Shown: positions 18,211 to 27,389 of the stretch, in pieces
Numbering within the stretch: the stretch's first letter is position 1
Layout of the letters: each line of letters starts with the position of its first letter
Assembly: GCA_903886485.1 (NCBI GenBank)
Contig: CAISMH010000014.1
Span: forward strand, 62,001 to 126,000
Reading direction: 5' to 3'
Length of the DNA stretch: 64,000 nt
Source: an uncultured Burkholderiales bacterium
GTDB lineage: Bacteria > Pseudomonadota > Gammaproteobacteria > Burkholderiales > Burkholderiaceae_C
Translations under genes and position numbers: made by a program
The notes under the pieces: generated by a model
Told to the model about the DNA's origin: nothing
The model's input: the letters and a program-made list of their open reading frames with translations, nothing else
Database searches by the model: none

Positions 18211-19392
18211 CTAGCGCGTGACTTGGTTCAAACGCGATACGATTTTTTTGCCAGCAGCAATGCCTGGTTTTTCAATGAAGTAGTACGCAGTGAAAGCCAT
18301 GGCGACTAAGGTGATGCCCTCGACCAAAACAAAGAACCAATAGTGGAGACTTGTTGAGGTAGCGAGTGTGCTCATCTCTGGAATTCGTGCAAAGGTGTAG
18401 AGCACAATACCCTGAAGCAAATAGATGCCATAACTTATTTCACCCAGTCGTTGTGCACTTCTACGCGTCAGCAAACCGAAAAGACTGCATCCATTGGTGA
18501 TGGCAAAAAAGACGATGCCAGACAGAACAGTTTGAACGATTCTGAAGGTGGGAACGGGTTCGAAAAATACGAACCACAGAATCAATGCCGCGATGATTGA
18601 CATGACTCTGTCTGAAATGCCAATGACGTAATTATTTGCTTGCAGCGATGCGCAGACCATTCCAATGAAGAAGGCTGCCAACAACAGGTTGTTGGAAGAC
18701 CCATGCTTGAACAAGGATGAAGCAAAGCACATGGCTAGCACTGCGATGGAATAAGCCAGATGGTGCTTGCGGTTTCGAGCAAAGATGGCTGAGATGGGAA
18801 GAATGATCAAATAAAACACCCATTCGTAGCGCAAGGTCCAAGTCACGGCAGCTGTGATGCCTCGTGGGCCATTAAATCCATTGATCACATGTCCCGGTTC
18901 AAAGAGGCCAAACAGCATCAAGGGAGCCAGCTCCAAGAGGACCTTGTTGAGTGGTTCTTGGAGCGTGAACTGGGTTTGTATTGAAATGATCAACAACATG
19001 AGCCCAGTCATAAGAAAGTAGACGGGACCAATTCTGAAGGCTCTGCCAATGAACAGTTTCATCCAACCAGGTCGGCCTTCGTCAGAAATTATTTTTCCCC
19101 AAAAAAGATAGCCTGTGATCATGAAAAAAAGGCTCACATCGATTGAACCTAGCAGGGTGTACAGGCTCGAAGGAGGGTTGTCCCAGATGCCTTCTTTTAG
19201 GTACTGGTAATAAATCACTGCATGGTGAATGAACACCCCAACTGCCAGATACCCCCTAAGTCCATCAATCGTCAATGTTCGTGATGAACTCGTGTGCCAC
19301 TTAGTGTCTGTGGCCGCAAATACGGGGAGCCTTATCAATAGAAGCAGCGAGGCAAGAATAAAGAAATATCCTAGAGGCGTGTAAATGTTCAT
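18211..19392 (-). CDS. Acyltransferase 3 (OafA/YrhL-like) membrane O-acyltransferase
   Basis: A 393-residue integral membrane protein with about ten hydrophobic segments. Near the N-terminus RTLTIDGLRGYLAVGVFIHHAVIYY carries the family marks: the DGLRG motif and the conserved histidine pair in FIHHA. Such enzymes move acetyl or succinyl groups across the membrane onto lipopolysaccharide, peptidoglycan, exopolysaccharide or membrane glycans; the target is not predictable here. The gene is visibly more A+T-rich than its neighbours and stands alone between the efflux operon and the RidA gene, which may reflect transfer. Confidence 0.9.
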   Translation of the reverse strand: MNIYTPLGYFFILASLLLLIRLPVFAATDTKWHTSSSRTLTIDGLRGYLAVGVFIHHAVIYYQYLKEGIWDNPPSSLYTLLGSIDVSLFFMITGYLFWGKIISDEGRPGWMKLFIGRAFRIGPVYFLMTGLMLLIISIQTQFTLQEPLNKVLLELAPLMLFGLFEPGHVINGFNGPRGITAAVTWTLRYEWVFYLIILPISAIFARNRKHHLAYSIAVLAMCFASSLFKHGSSNNLLLAAFFIGMVCASLQANNYVIGISDRVMSIIAALILWFVFFEPVPTFRIVQTVLSGIVFFAITNGCSLFGLLTRRSAQRLGEISYGIYLLQGIVLYTFARIPEMSTLATSTSLHYWFFVLVEGITLVAMAFTAYYFIEKPGIAAGKKIVSRLNQVTR

Positions 19393-19452
19393 TCAAAGCA
19401 CTTCTGTTGTTGGCAGTTAGGTGACGCAAGTTGATCATAACTATGTGCTTAT

Positions 19453-19911
19453 TTAGCCAGTCAACTCTGCAATCAACTCAATTTCTACGCACGCACCCAG
19501 CGGCAGTTGCGCCACCCCAAAGGCGCTGCGTGCGTGGGCACCTTGGGCGCCAAACACTTCGCCGAGGAGTTCACTGCACCCATTGGTGACCAAATGGTGT
19601 TCGGTGTAGTCGGGGCTGGAGTTGACCAAGCTCATCACCTTGACGATGCGTTTGATTTTGTTGAGGTCACCCACCGCGGCATGCAGCGTGCCTAACAAAT
19701 CCACCGCCACTGCGCGAGCGGCCAAAACACCTTCAGCGGTTTGCATGGTCTTGCCCAGCTGTCCTGTCCACACCTTGCCGTCGTGTTTGGCGATGTGACC
19801 GCTCAAAAACACCAAGTGACCTGTTTGTACAAACGGGACGTAGGCCGCAGCAGGTATCGCCACAGGGGGCAGGGTGATGTTCAGGGCTTGGAGTTTGTCG
19901 TACACGCTCAT
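19453..19911 (-). CDS. RidA/YjgF-YER057c family protein
   Basis: A 152-residue single-domain protein of the longer RidA subgroup. The N-terminal LVFLSGHIAKHDGKVWTG and the C-terminal HARSAFGVAQLPLGACVEIE block, with the conserved arginine, match the family. RidA proteins hydrolyse reactive enamine/imine intermediates made by PLP enzymes; paralogues of this length may have other substrates. Start set at 19911, where AAGGA lies ten bases upstream, rather than the longer frame starting at 19941. The next gene upstream on the same strand is a transglutaminase-like gene, 42 bases away, so it may be carried on that transcript. Confidence 0.85.
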   Translation of the reverse strand: MSVYDKLQALNITLPPVAIPAAAYVPFVQTGHLVFLSGHIAKHDGKVWTGQLGKTMQTAEGVLAARAVAVDLLGTLHAAVGDLNKIKRIVKVMSLVNSSPDYTEHHLVTNGCSELLGEVFGAQGAHARSAFGVAQLPLGACVEIELIAELTG

Positions 19912-19953
19912 GTTGTGGGATTCCTTGTTTGAATCCAACAATTTTAAGAGGGC

Positions 19954-20925
19954 TCAATCTGCGTGACTGGCCGTCACCAACTCGGACGCCGGCTGCACAG
20001 TGACCCCCACTTCCAGCGTGTGGCTGGCCCCGCCATGAATCACACCACGCACGGGGGAGACATCGGCATAGTCGCGGCCAATGGCCAGCGTCACGTAGTC
20101 GATGCCGGGTGAGCCCAAGCCCCAGCGGTTGTTGGTCGGGTCGAGGTCAAACCATTGGCCATGGGTTGCGAGTGCCCCAGTCTTGGCGGTCTCGGCTGCA
20201 TCGTCCAAGGCGTCTGGCACATAGACCGACACCCACGCATGTGAGGCATCGCTGCCAATCAAACGGGTTTGACCTTCGGGGACTTCGGTCACCAAATAGC
20301 CGCTCACATAACGTGCGGCCAAGCCTTGCGTGCGCAAGCATCCAATCAGGATGTGGGCAAAGTCTTGGCACACGCCTTTGCGGTGCTTGAGGGCTTCCAG
20401 CGCTGGTGTGTTGATGTCAGTGCTGGCTGTCTCGTAAGTGAATTCTTGGTGAATGCGCGCCATCAAATCACACGCGGCCACCAACACCGGGCGAGCGGGT
20501 GTGAAGCTGGCCCGGGCGTACTCCGCAAAGTCAGGATGGGGCTGCACATAGGGCGAGGCAAACACAAACTCGGTGGCGGCGTCCCACGCGGCACCGGAGT
20601 GATAAACAAAATGTGCGCGCACGTTTTCCCAAGCAGGTGTGGTCAGTGCGGTGTCGGGTGCGTAGGGCAGGAAGTGGGTTTCCACCGTGCTCTTGGCCGT
20701 GATGCTCAAGGTGTCATGGACCACCGGCAGTGAGAAAAAGGTGCGGTTGTTGCCGTACACATCCACATGGGTGCTGGTAACCGCTGGAGTGGGGGTGATG
20801 GACAGTTCGGTGTGATGCACGCTTTGCGCCGAGTCTTCGCGTGGCAGCAAATGCGCCATGTGCTGCGCGGTGTTGACCTGCGGCACATAGCGGTACGTGG
20901 TGGTGTGGGTGATGTAGAGCAACAT
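19954..20925 (-). CDS. Transglutaminase-like cysteine protease family protein (BTLCP/COG1305)
   Basis: A 323-residue soluble protein: an N-terminal beta domain (MLLYITHTTTYRYVPQVNTA) and a transglutaminase core whose triad is visible as Cys in HRKGVCQDFAHI (near 185), His in SDASHAWVSV (near 228) and Asp in FDLDPTNN (near 261). In the Aravind-lab analysis of amidoligases (Iyer and others) this type of gene is repeatedly linked with circularly permuted ATP-grasp and alpha-E genes, and is predicted to act as a peptidase or transamidase in a peptide synthesis/processing pathway. Here it follows the fused ATP-grasp/alpha-E gene after 4 bases, the last certain member of that operon. Confidence 0.9.
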   Translation of the reverse strand: MLLYITHTTTYRYVPQVNTAQHMAHLLPREDSAQSVHHTELSITPTPAVTSTHVDVYGNNRTFFSLPVVHDTLSITAKSTVETHFLPYAPDTALTTPAWENVRAHFVYHSGAAWDAATEFVFASPYVQPHPDFAEYARASFTPARPVLVAACDLMARIHQEFTYETASTDINTPALEALKHRKGVCQDFAHILIGCLRTQGLAARYVSGYLVTEVPEGQTRLIGSDASHAWVSVYVPDALDDAAETAKTGALATHGQWFDLDPTNNRWGLGSPGIDYVTLAIGRDYADVSPVRGVIHGGASHTLEVGVTVQPASELVTASHAD

Positions 20926-20929
20926 GGCT

Positions 20930-23719
20930 TTAGGCCCCCACGCTGTCGGCGTGGTCGGTGTGGCTGAAGTAGCGTGCCGTGATGGCGTCGGACACCTGCC
21001 AAGCGGCCTGCATGCAAGCGGTCAAGCAAGCGCGCAAGTTGGGGTGGTGGCCCACCTCGTTGGGCGTGCAGAGTTGCTCTAAATCGGTGTGCTTCAAGTC
21101 GGGCACCAAGCGGGCCAGCGCATCGGGTTCGCCCATCGGTGTATCGGCCAGTTTGGACAAACGTCCACGCAGCGTGCGCGCCACCCATGCGAGCGAGCGC
21201 GGGTTGTCGTTGTCTTGCACCAGCAGCTCAATCAGTGGGGCCAGTTCACGGCTTTGTTGGTACTGCGCTTGGAAGGTGATGGTGCTGTCAAACAGGGCCA
21301 ACAACGCCGCGTAGTGCGAGCTGTTTTCATCGGCGGCATCGGTGTCGTCGATGTGTTCAAACGCACCCACTTCCACCGCCAAGTCGAGGGCGGACGACAA
21401 AAAGCCCAAGCGCTCCACATGGCGCCCAATGCTCAACAGTTGCCAGCCGTCATCGCGTGTCATGCGGTCGGTTTGTGCGCCGGTGATGGCGGCCAAGGCC
21501 GAGCTGGCGGCGTCCAGCGCTTGCATGGCTTGCACCGCAGAGAACTCACGCGGTGAGCCTGCTTGGGCACAGTCGGCGCTGAATTGGTCCACGCAATGCA
21601 CGATGGCGTTCCAGTGCTCGGGCGACAAACGCTCGCGCAAGGAGGAGGCCGCTTGCAACAAAGCGCGCAAGTTGAAGCCCACGCTGGTGCTGTGGTCGTC
21701 TTGGTCCAAGCAGGCGATGAGCGTGCGCTCAAACACGCGGCGGCGTGCGCCCATGCTGGGGGTGGAAGTGGCTTTGTCTTCTCCCGCTGTGTGTGCAGAG
21801 GGCACCCCCGCAGGCACCAAGCCTTGGCGTTGGGTGAGGCGTTGCAGCCAAGCCCACAGACTGCGCGAGGCGGGGTCTTCGCCGTTCAAGGCTTCGATGC
21901 ACAAACGCACCAAGCGCACCATGTTTTCGCTGCGCTCGGTGTAGCGACCCAACCAATACAAGTTTTCGGCGGCACGGCTGGTCACCAAGCGTTGCCGATG
22001 GGTGAACGTGGCCGCGCTGTTGGGCTTGGGCAGCAAGCTGCTGCGGTCCACATCGGCCTGCGTTTGTACCCACACATCGGCGCTGCTGCCGCCGCGCTGC
22101 ATGGAGGCAATTTGCGCATGGGGCGCTGCAATACGGGCCAAGCCACCGGGCAACACACGCCATGAATCGGCCCCATCGCGCAAGGCAAACACGCGCAGCA
22201 TGACCGAGCGCTGCACCACACCTTCCGTGGTGTTCTTCCATGTCGGCATTTGCGACAGCGGTGTGTAGGCTTGCAAGGTGTAGCGGTCGGGTTGGCGGGT
22301 GATGCGGCCCACCCATTCGTCACGTTGGGCTTGGGTCAGTGTGCGACCCAGCACCGCATCAAAACTGCCATGCATGGCCGAGCCGGGGTAGGTGGGCTTG
22401 ATCGCCATGTGTTCGAGCTGCGGCAACACCGAGGCCAAGGCTGCGTGTTCACCGCACCACCAAGTGTCGAGCGCGGGCAGTTGCAAGGTCTCACCCAACA
22501 ACTTTTCACTGAGCGCGGGCAAAAAGCCCAGCAAAGCGGGCGACTCTAAAAAGGCCGAACCCGGCGCATTGGCCACCACCACATGACCGGCCCGCACCGC
22601 TTGCAGCAAACCGGGGATGCCCAGTGTGGAGTCGGCGCGCAATTCAAGGGGGTCTAAAAACTCATCATCCAAGCGTTTGAGCAACACATGCACAGGCTCT
22701 AGACCACGCAAGGTGCGCAAATACAAACGCTCGTCACGCACCGTCAAGTCGCTGCCTTCTACCAAGGTGAGGCCCAAGTAGCGGGCGAGGTAGGCGTGTT
22801 CAAAATAGGTTTCGTTGTAGGGGCCGGGCGTGAGCAAAGCCACATGGGCGTTGGCCCCTTCGGGGCTGTGTGCCTTGAGCGACTCGACCCACGTGCGGTA
22901 AGTGGCGGCCAAGCGTTGGATGTTCATGGCCTCAAAGGCTTGCGGAAACTGGCGCGAGATCAGCAAGCGGTTTTCCAGCAAATAGCCCAACCCAGAAGGT
23001 GCTTGCGTGCGCTGCGACACCACGGCCCAGTGGCCATCGGGGCCACGCGCCAAGTCAAACGCGGCGATGTGCAAATGCGTGCCGCCGACAGGGGCTACGC
23101 CATGCATGGCGCGCAAGTAACCGGGGTGACCTTGCACCAAGGCAGGCGGAATCATGGCTTCGCGGATGAGTTGTTGCGGGCCATAGATATCGGCCATCAC
23201 GCGCTCAAGCAAGCGGGCGCGTTGCTTGACCCCCATCTCAATCTGCTGCCAACTTTCTGGCGTGAGGATGAGGGGAAACAGGTCGACCGCCCAAGGCCGT
23301 TGCGGGCCACCTTGGTTGGCATACACGTTGTACGTGATGCCGTTGTCACGGACTTGGCGGGCCAGGGTTTGGGTGCGACGGTCGAGGTCGTCCAAGCCCG
23401 TGCTGCCGAGTTGGTCAAAAAAAGTTTGCCACGCAGGGCTTAGTTCAGGTGCCGCTTCGTGATGTGACTGCGACTGTGACTGTGACTGTGACTGTGACTG
23501 TGACTGCGACTGCGACTGCGACTGCGACTGTGACTGCGACTGCGATTGTTTGGCTTGTCCCGTTCCTGCGCTCTCGGTGTGCAGACCGCGCGCGGGCGCA
23601 CACATGCCTTGCAGCTCGTCAAAGTGACCGCTCTCGGCGGCATGAGCGAGGCCTTTCAACACGTCGAGCAGACGGGGTGACGCGACAGAACCAGCGGGTG
23701 ATGAGGATGACTTGTGCAC
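20930..23719 (-). CDS. Fused circularly permuted ATP-grasp (type 2) and alpha-E domain protein
   Basis: A 929-residue protein joining two domains usually encoded separately. Residues about 100-570 form the circularly permuted ATP-grasp domain (DUF404/407), recognisable by YLLENRLLISRQFP, TPGPYNETYFEHAYLARYLG and LLKRLDDEFLDPLELRADS; residues from about 577 to the end form the helical alpha-E (DUF403) domain, starting SRAAENLYWLGRYTERSENM. ATP-grasp enzymes join a carboxylate to an amine; this group is predicted to make peptide-like products but has no proven substrate. A linker (about 58-86) is a (Ser-Gln)n run from a hexanucleotide repeat. The start is GTG, six bases after GGAG. It follows the DUF2126 protein gene by 54 bases. 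Confidence 0.92.
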   Translation of the reverse strand: MHKSSSSPAGSVASPRLLDVLKGLAHAAESGHFDELQGMCAPARGLHTESAGTGQAKQSQSQSQSQSQSQSQSQSQSQSQSQSQSHHEAAPELSPAWQTFFDQLGSTGLDDLDRRTQTLARQVRDNGITYNVYANQGGPQRPWAVDLFPLILTPESWQQIEMGVKQRARLLERVMADIYGPQQLIREAMIPPALVQGHPGYLRAMHGVAPVGGTHLHIAAFDLARGPDGHWAVVSQRTQAPSGLGYLLENRLLISRQFPQAFEAMNIQRLAATYRTWVESLKAHSPEGANAHVALLTPGPYNETYFEHAYLARYLGLTLVEGSDLTVRDERLYLRTLRGLEPVHVLLKRLDDEFLDPLELRADSTLGIPGLLQAVRAGHVVVANAPGSAFLESPALLGFLPALSEKLLGETLQLPALDTWWCGEHAALASVLPQLEHMAIKPTYPGSAMHGSFDAVLGRTLTQAQRDEWVGRITRQPDRYTLQAYTPLSQMPTWKNTTEGVVQRSVMLRVFALRDGADSWRVLPGGLARIAAPHAQIASMQRGGSSADVWVQTQADVDRSSLLPKPNSAATFTHRQRLVTSRAAENLYWLGRYTERSENMVRLVRLCIEALNGEDPASRSLWAWLQRLTQRQGLVPAGVPSAHTAGEDKATSTPSMGARRRVFERTLIACLDQDDHSTSVGFNLRALLQAASSLRERLSPEHWNAIVHCVDQFSADCAQAGSPREFSAVQAMQALDAASSALAAITGAQTDRMTRDDGWQLLSIGRHVERLGFLSSALDLAVEVGAFEHIDDTDAADENSSHYAALLALFDSTITFQAQYQQSRELAPLIELLVQDNDNPRSLAWVARTLRGRLSKLADTPMGEPDALARLVPDLKHTDLEQLCTPNEVGHHPNLRACLTACMQAAWQVSDAITARYFSHTDHADSVGA
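23463..23546 (-). repeat. Hexanucleotide tandem repeat coding (Ser-Gln)n
   Basis: Fourteen contiguous 6-bp units, TGTGAC or TGCGAC on the plus strand (the last is TGCGAT), within the coding sequence of the fused ATP-grasp/alpha-E gene. On the coding strand each unit gives a Ser-Gln dipeptide. Because the unit is six bases, gain or loss of units changes linker length without shifting the frame. Confidence 0.97.
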
Positions 23720-23773
23720 AGTGGCTCCATTGTCTCACCGCCTTCGGGCTGGGTCATGGTTTGAGCGGGGTGT

Positions 23774-26700
23774 TCAGGCGCGTCGCAAATCCAGCGTGAA
23801 CGGGAACTCTTTGCTGGCAGGCACCCCCACGGTGGCTTGTGGCACATCGAGTTTGCCCGGCGTGTGGCCCAGCGGGAAGAAGCGTGACAGGCGGCGGCTT
23901 TCGGCCTCATACGCGTTGACGGGGAAGCTGTCGTAGTTGCGGCCCCCCGGATGTGCCACGTGGTACTGACAGCCGCCGATGGAACGCTTCATCCATGTGT
24001 CCACAATGTCAAAGGTCAGCGGCACATGCACACCAATCGTGGGGTGCAAGGCCGACGACGGCGCCCATGCGCGGTAGCGCACCCCCGCCACATACTCGCC
24101 CACGGTGCCTGTGGGTTGCAAGGGCAAGGGGCGACCGTTGACGGTGATGGTGTGGCGGCTGGGGTTGAGTCCAGTCACATGCACCTCGATGCGTTCGAGT
24201 GACGAGTCCACATAGCGCACCGTGCCGCCACTCGAGCCTTCTTCGCCCATGACATGCCACGGCTCCAGCGCGTTGCGCAGCGTGAGGTTGATGCCCAGTG
24301 TTTGCAAATCGCCCACACGTGGGAAGCGGAATTCAAAGTGCGGTGCAAACCAAGCGGGGTCGAACTGAAAACCACAGTCGCCCAACTCGGTGAGGACATC
24401 GTCAAAGTCGGCCTTGACGAAATGCGGCAACAAGAAGCGGTCGTGCAGCTCGGTGCCCCAGCGGGTGGCAGGCGCTTGGTAAGGTGTTTCCCAAAAGCGT
24501 GCCACCAAAGCGCGCAGCAAGAGCTGCTGCACGATGCTCATGCGCTCGTGCGGGGGCATCTCGAAGGCGCGTAATTCCAGCAAACCCAAACGGCCTGTCG
24601 ACGAGTCGGGCGAGTACAGCTTGTCAATACAAAACTCGCTGCGGTGGGTGTTGCCGGTGACGTCAATCAACAAGTTGCGCAAGGTGCGGTCCACGATCCA
24701 CGGTGGCATGTCTGCCCCGTACTTTTCTCGGTTGCGGTTGATTTCGGCCAGTGCAATTTCAAGCTCGTAAATTTGGTCATTGCGCGCTTCGTCCACACGC
24801 GGGGCTTGGCTGGTGGGGCCTATGAACATGCCGCTGAACAAATAGCTCAAGCTGGGGTGGTTGTGCCAATACAAGATGAGTGAGGCCAGCAACTCAGGCC
24901 GACGCAAGAAGGGGCTGTCCGCAGGGGTGGCGCCGCCCATCACAATGTGGTTGCCGCCGCCGGTGCCCGTGTGGCGGCCATCGGTCATGAACTTCTCGGC
25001 CGACAGGCGCGACTCAAACGCGGCCTTGTACAAGAACTCGGTGTGGTCCACGATTTCCAGCCAGTTGTGGGCGGGGTGGATGTTGACCTCAATCACACCG
25101 GGGTCGGGCGTGACTTGCAGCACCTTCAGGCGCACATCGCGTGGGGGTGGATAGCCTTCCAACACAATGCGCACGCCCAGCTCCTCGGCGGTGGCTTCAA
25201 TCGCGCTGAGCAGTTCGAGGTAGTCTTCCAAGTCGCCAAGCGGGGGCATGAAGACATAGATCAGCCCTTGTGGGTTGTCCATCGCCTTGAGTTCCACCGC
25301 AGGGCCGTTGGCGCGTGACGGGTCACGCACTTCCACGCAAATCGCGGTGCGGGTGATCCAATGCGCCGATTGGTCTTTCGCAGGCACGGGGTGTGGGGTG
25401 GTTGGCACAAAGCCGTCTTGTCCCATGCCGGTTTGCAGACCGACGGTGCCGCCTTGGGCGAGGCCGCCGCCTGCGACATGGGTGTTGATGTGGTAGCCCG
25501 TGTTGTGCGCAAAGTGCGTGTGACGCGCATGGTGCGAGTACTGCGCACGCAACGCCGCCGCGTGGGGCAGGGGGCGGCGCTCGGCAAAGTGGTCTTGCTC
25601 AATCGCATAGGGGTAGTCGGCTTGGCTGACCCAAGGCAATGAGTCCAGCGGCAAGCGCAGGCCCATGGGCGAGTCGCCGGGCACGAGGTACATGCGCTCG
25701 TCGCGCAAAAACCAAGGGCCTGTGCTCCAGCGCGGGCCACCCGCCACGTCACCCGCTTTGAGGGGCAGCACATAGCCCACGGTTTTGTCGAGGCCTTGGC
25801 CAAACACACGGCGCAGGCGCACGCGTTCCATCTCATCGTCGAGCTTGGCATCAAACGGGTCCACGTTCACGGGCAAGCGACGTTCGCGCCACAGGTAGTA
25901 CCACGTGTCTTCGTAGCCGGGGGTGATGAACTGGTCGTCCAGCCCCAGTTTGTGGGCGAGGGTTTGGGTGAAGCGCTGTGCGTCTTCGGTGGTGTAGCTG
26001 CTGGGCACACGTTCGTCGGCAAACAAATCGGGGTTGTGCCAGCAGGGGTGGCCGTCGGTCCGCCAGTAAATACCCAGCGCCCAGCGCGGCAACTGCTCGC
26101 CCGGGTACCACTTGCCTTGGCCGAAATGCAAGAAACCGCCATCGCCATATTCGGCGCGCAGCTTATGCACCAATTCGGTGGCAAAGCCGCGTTTGGTCGG
26201 ACCCAGTGCATCGGTGTTCCATTCTGGTGCGTCGCGGTCGTTCACCGTGACGAAGGTGGGTTCGCCCCCCATGGTCAATCGCACATCGCCTTCGACCAAG
26301 CGCCGGTCCACCTCGTCACCCAAGGCCAGCACTTCCATCCATTCGTCTTCGCTGTAGGGCTTGGTCACGCGGGGGGATTCCATCACGCGGCTGACTTTCA
26401 TTTCATGGCTAAAGGTCACCTCGGCCTCGTCCACCAAGCCTTCGATCGGGGCGGCGCTGGATGGCTGTGGCGTACACGCCAGCGGAATGTGGCCTTCGCC
26501 CGCCAACAAGCCCGAAGTGGGGTCAAGGCCAATCCAGCCCGCGCCGGGCAGATACACCTCGCACCACGCATGCAAGTCGGTGAAGTCCACCTCGGTGCCG
26601 CTGGGGCCGTCGAGCGACTTCACATCGGGCGCGAGTTGAATCAAATAGCCAGAGGCAAAGCGTGCCGCCAAGCCACAGTGGCGCAGCAAGTTCACCAGCA

Positions 26701-27268
26701 GCCATGCGCTGTCGCGGCACGAGCCGCTGCGCAAGGTGAGGGTTTCTTCAGGCGTTTGCACGCCGGGCTCCATGCGGATGGTGTAGGCAATGTCTTCGTG
26801 CAGCTTGCGGTTGATCTCTACCAAAAAGTCGATGGTGCGAATGGGTTCGCGCTTGAGGGCTTTGAAGTCGATGCTTTTGAAGTAGTGCTTGAAGTTGGGC
26901 GTGAAGCGGTTGGTCACCAAGTAAGGGGCTAGCTCTTGGGCCGAGGCCACACCGTAGGCGAAGGGAAATTTTTCGGCGTGCGGCTCGAGGAAGAAATCGA
27001 ACGGGTTGTACACCGCCATCTCCACCACCAAGTCCACCGTGACCTTGAACTCGGTCGTCTTCTCGTGAAACACCAAACGCGCTTGGTAGTTGGCGAAGGG
27101 GTCTTGCTGCCAGTTGATGAAATGCGCGGGCTCGACTTTGAGCGCGTACGAAATTACCTTGCTGCGGCAATGGGGCGCGGGGCGCAGGCGAATGACCTGC
27201 GGGCCTAACTCAACCAAGCGGTCGTAGCTGTAATGGGTGACGTGGTGGAGTGCGGCATGGATAGACAT
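23774..27268 (-). CDS. Transglutaminase-like / DUF2126 protein
   Basis: A 1164-residue protein. Residues 1-290 are a transglutaminase-like module: MSIHAALHHVTHYSYDRLVE, then the triad Cys in SGSCRDSAW (near 183), His in DLHAWCEVYL (near 232) and Asp in GLDPTSG (near 248). The remaining ~870 residues are the DUF2126 region (starts near TMGGEPTFVTVNDRDAPEW). This two-part protein is a standard partner of the ATP-grasp/alpha-E genes; its reaction is unknown. The start is placed at 27268, where the conserved MSIHxALHH begins, rather than 17 codons upstream. It is first in the minus-strand run with the fused ATP-grasp and the smaller transglutaminase gene. Confidence 0.9.
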   Translation of the reverse strand: MSIHAALHHVTHYSYDRLVELGPQVIRLRPAPHCRSKVISYALKVEPAHFINWQQDPFANYQARLVFHEKTTEFKVTVDLVVEMAVYNPFDFFLEPHAEKFPFAYGVASAQELAPYLVTNRFTPNFKHYFKSIDFKALKREPIRTIDFLVEINRKLHEDIAYTIRMEPGVQTPEETLTLRSGSCRDSAWLLVNLLRHCGLAARFASGYLIQLAPDVKSLDGPSGTEVDFTDLHAWCEVYLPGAGWIGLDPTSGLLAGEGHIPLACTPQPSSAAPIEGLVDEAEVTFSHEMKVSRVMESPRVTKPYSEDEWMEVLALGDEVDRRLVEGDVRLTMGGEPTFVTVNDRDAPEWNTDALGPTKRGFATELVHKLRAEYGDGGFLHFGQGKWYPGEQLPRWALGIYWRTDGHPCWHNPDLFADERVPSSYTTEDAQRFTQTLAHKLGLDDQFITPGYEDTWYYLWRERRLPVNVDPFDAKLDDEMERVRLRRVFGQGLDKTVGYVLPLKAGDVAGGPRWSTGPWFLRDERMYLVPGDSPMGLRLPLDSLPWVSQADYPYAIEQDHFAERRPLPHAAALRAQYSHHARHTHFAHNTGYHINTHVAGGGLAQGGTVGLQTGMGQDGFVPTTPHPVPAKDQSAHWITRTAICVEVRDPSRANGPAVELKAMDNPQGLIYVFMPPLGDLEDYLELLSAIEATAEELGVRIVLEGYPPPRDVRLKVLQVTPDPGVIEVNIHPAHNWLEIVDHTEFLYKAAFESRLSAEKFMTDGRHTGTGGGNHIVMGGATPADSPFLRRPELLASLILYWHNHPSLSYLFSGMFIGPTSQAPRVDEARNDQIYELEIALAEINRNREKYGADMPPWIVDRTLRNLLIDVTGNTHRSEFCIDKLYSPDSSTGRLGLLELRAFEMPPHERMSIVQQLLLRALVARFWETPYQAPATRWGTELHDRFLLPHFVKADFDDVLTELGDCGFQFDPAWFAPHFEFRFPRVGDLQTLGINLTLRNALEPWHVMGEEGSSGGTVRYVDSSLERIEVHVTGLNPSRHTITVNGRPLPLQPTGTVGEYVAGVRYRAWAPSSALHPTIGVHVPLTFDIVDTWMKRSIGGCQYHVAHPGGRNYDSFPVNAYEAESRRLSRFFPLGHTPGKLDVPQATVGVPASKEFPFTLDLRRA

Positions 27269-27279
27269 GCCATGTACAA

Positions 27280-27294
27280 GCAAAACATGCGCCA
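27280..27294 (-). promoter_or_regulatory. Possible sigma-54 promoter before the DUF2126 operon (weak)
   Basis: On the minus strand TGGCGC-N5-TTGC (27294 to 27280) matches the sigma-54 -24/-12 pattern with one change in the -24 box. Counting 12 bases on, transcription would begin at base 27268, the A of the chosen start codon, so use would imply a leaderless message or a later start. Confidence 0.3.
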
Positions 27295-27389
27295 AGGTTT
27301 GTGCGCTAAAGCGGTGCATTTTTGAGGCTCAAGTTTTCTAAACCCCCGCCGATACCCTAGACAACTCAGTTTTATCTTTGGTTTTCACC

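Noticed and set aside
23463..23546. Possible CRISPR array
   Set aside because: Units are 6 bases without spacers and lie within a coding sequence.
23449..23799. Plus-strand frame with a Thr-Val repeat
   Set aside because: Merely the opposite-strand reading of the Ser-Gln hexanucleotide repeat.
25796..26932. A 378-residue plus-strand frame opposite the DUF2126 gene
   Set aside because: Anti-sense to a recognised protein; composition is biased and no family motif is seen.
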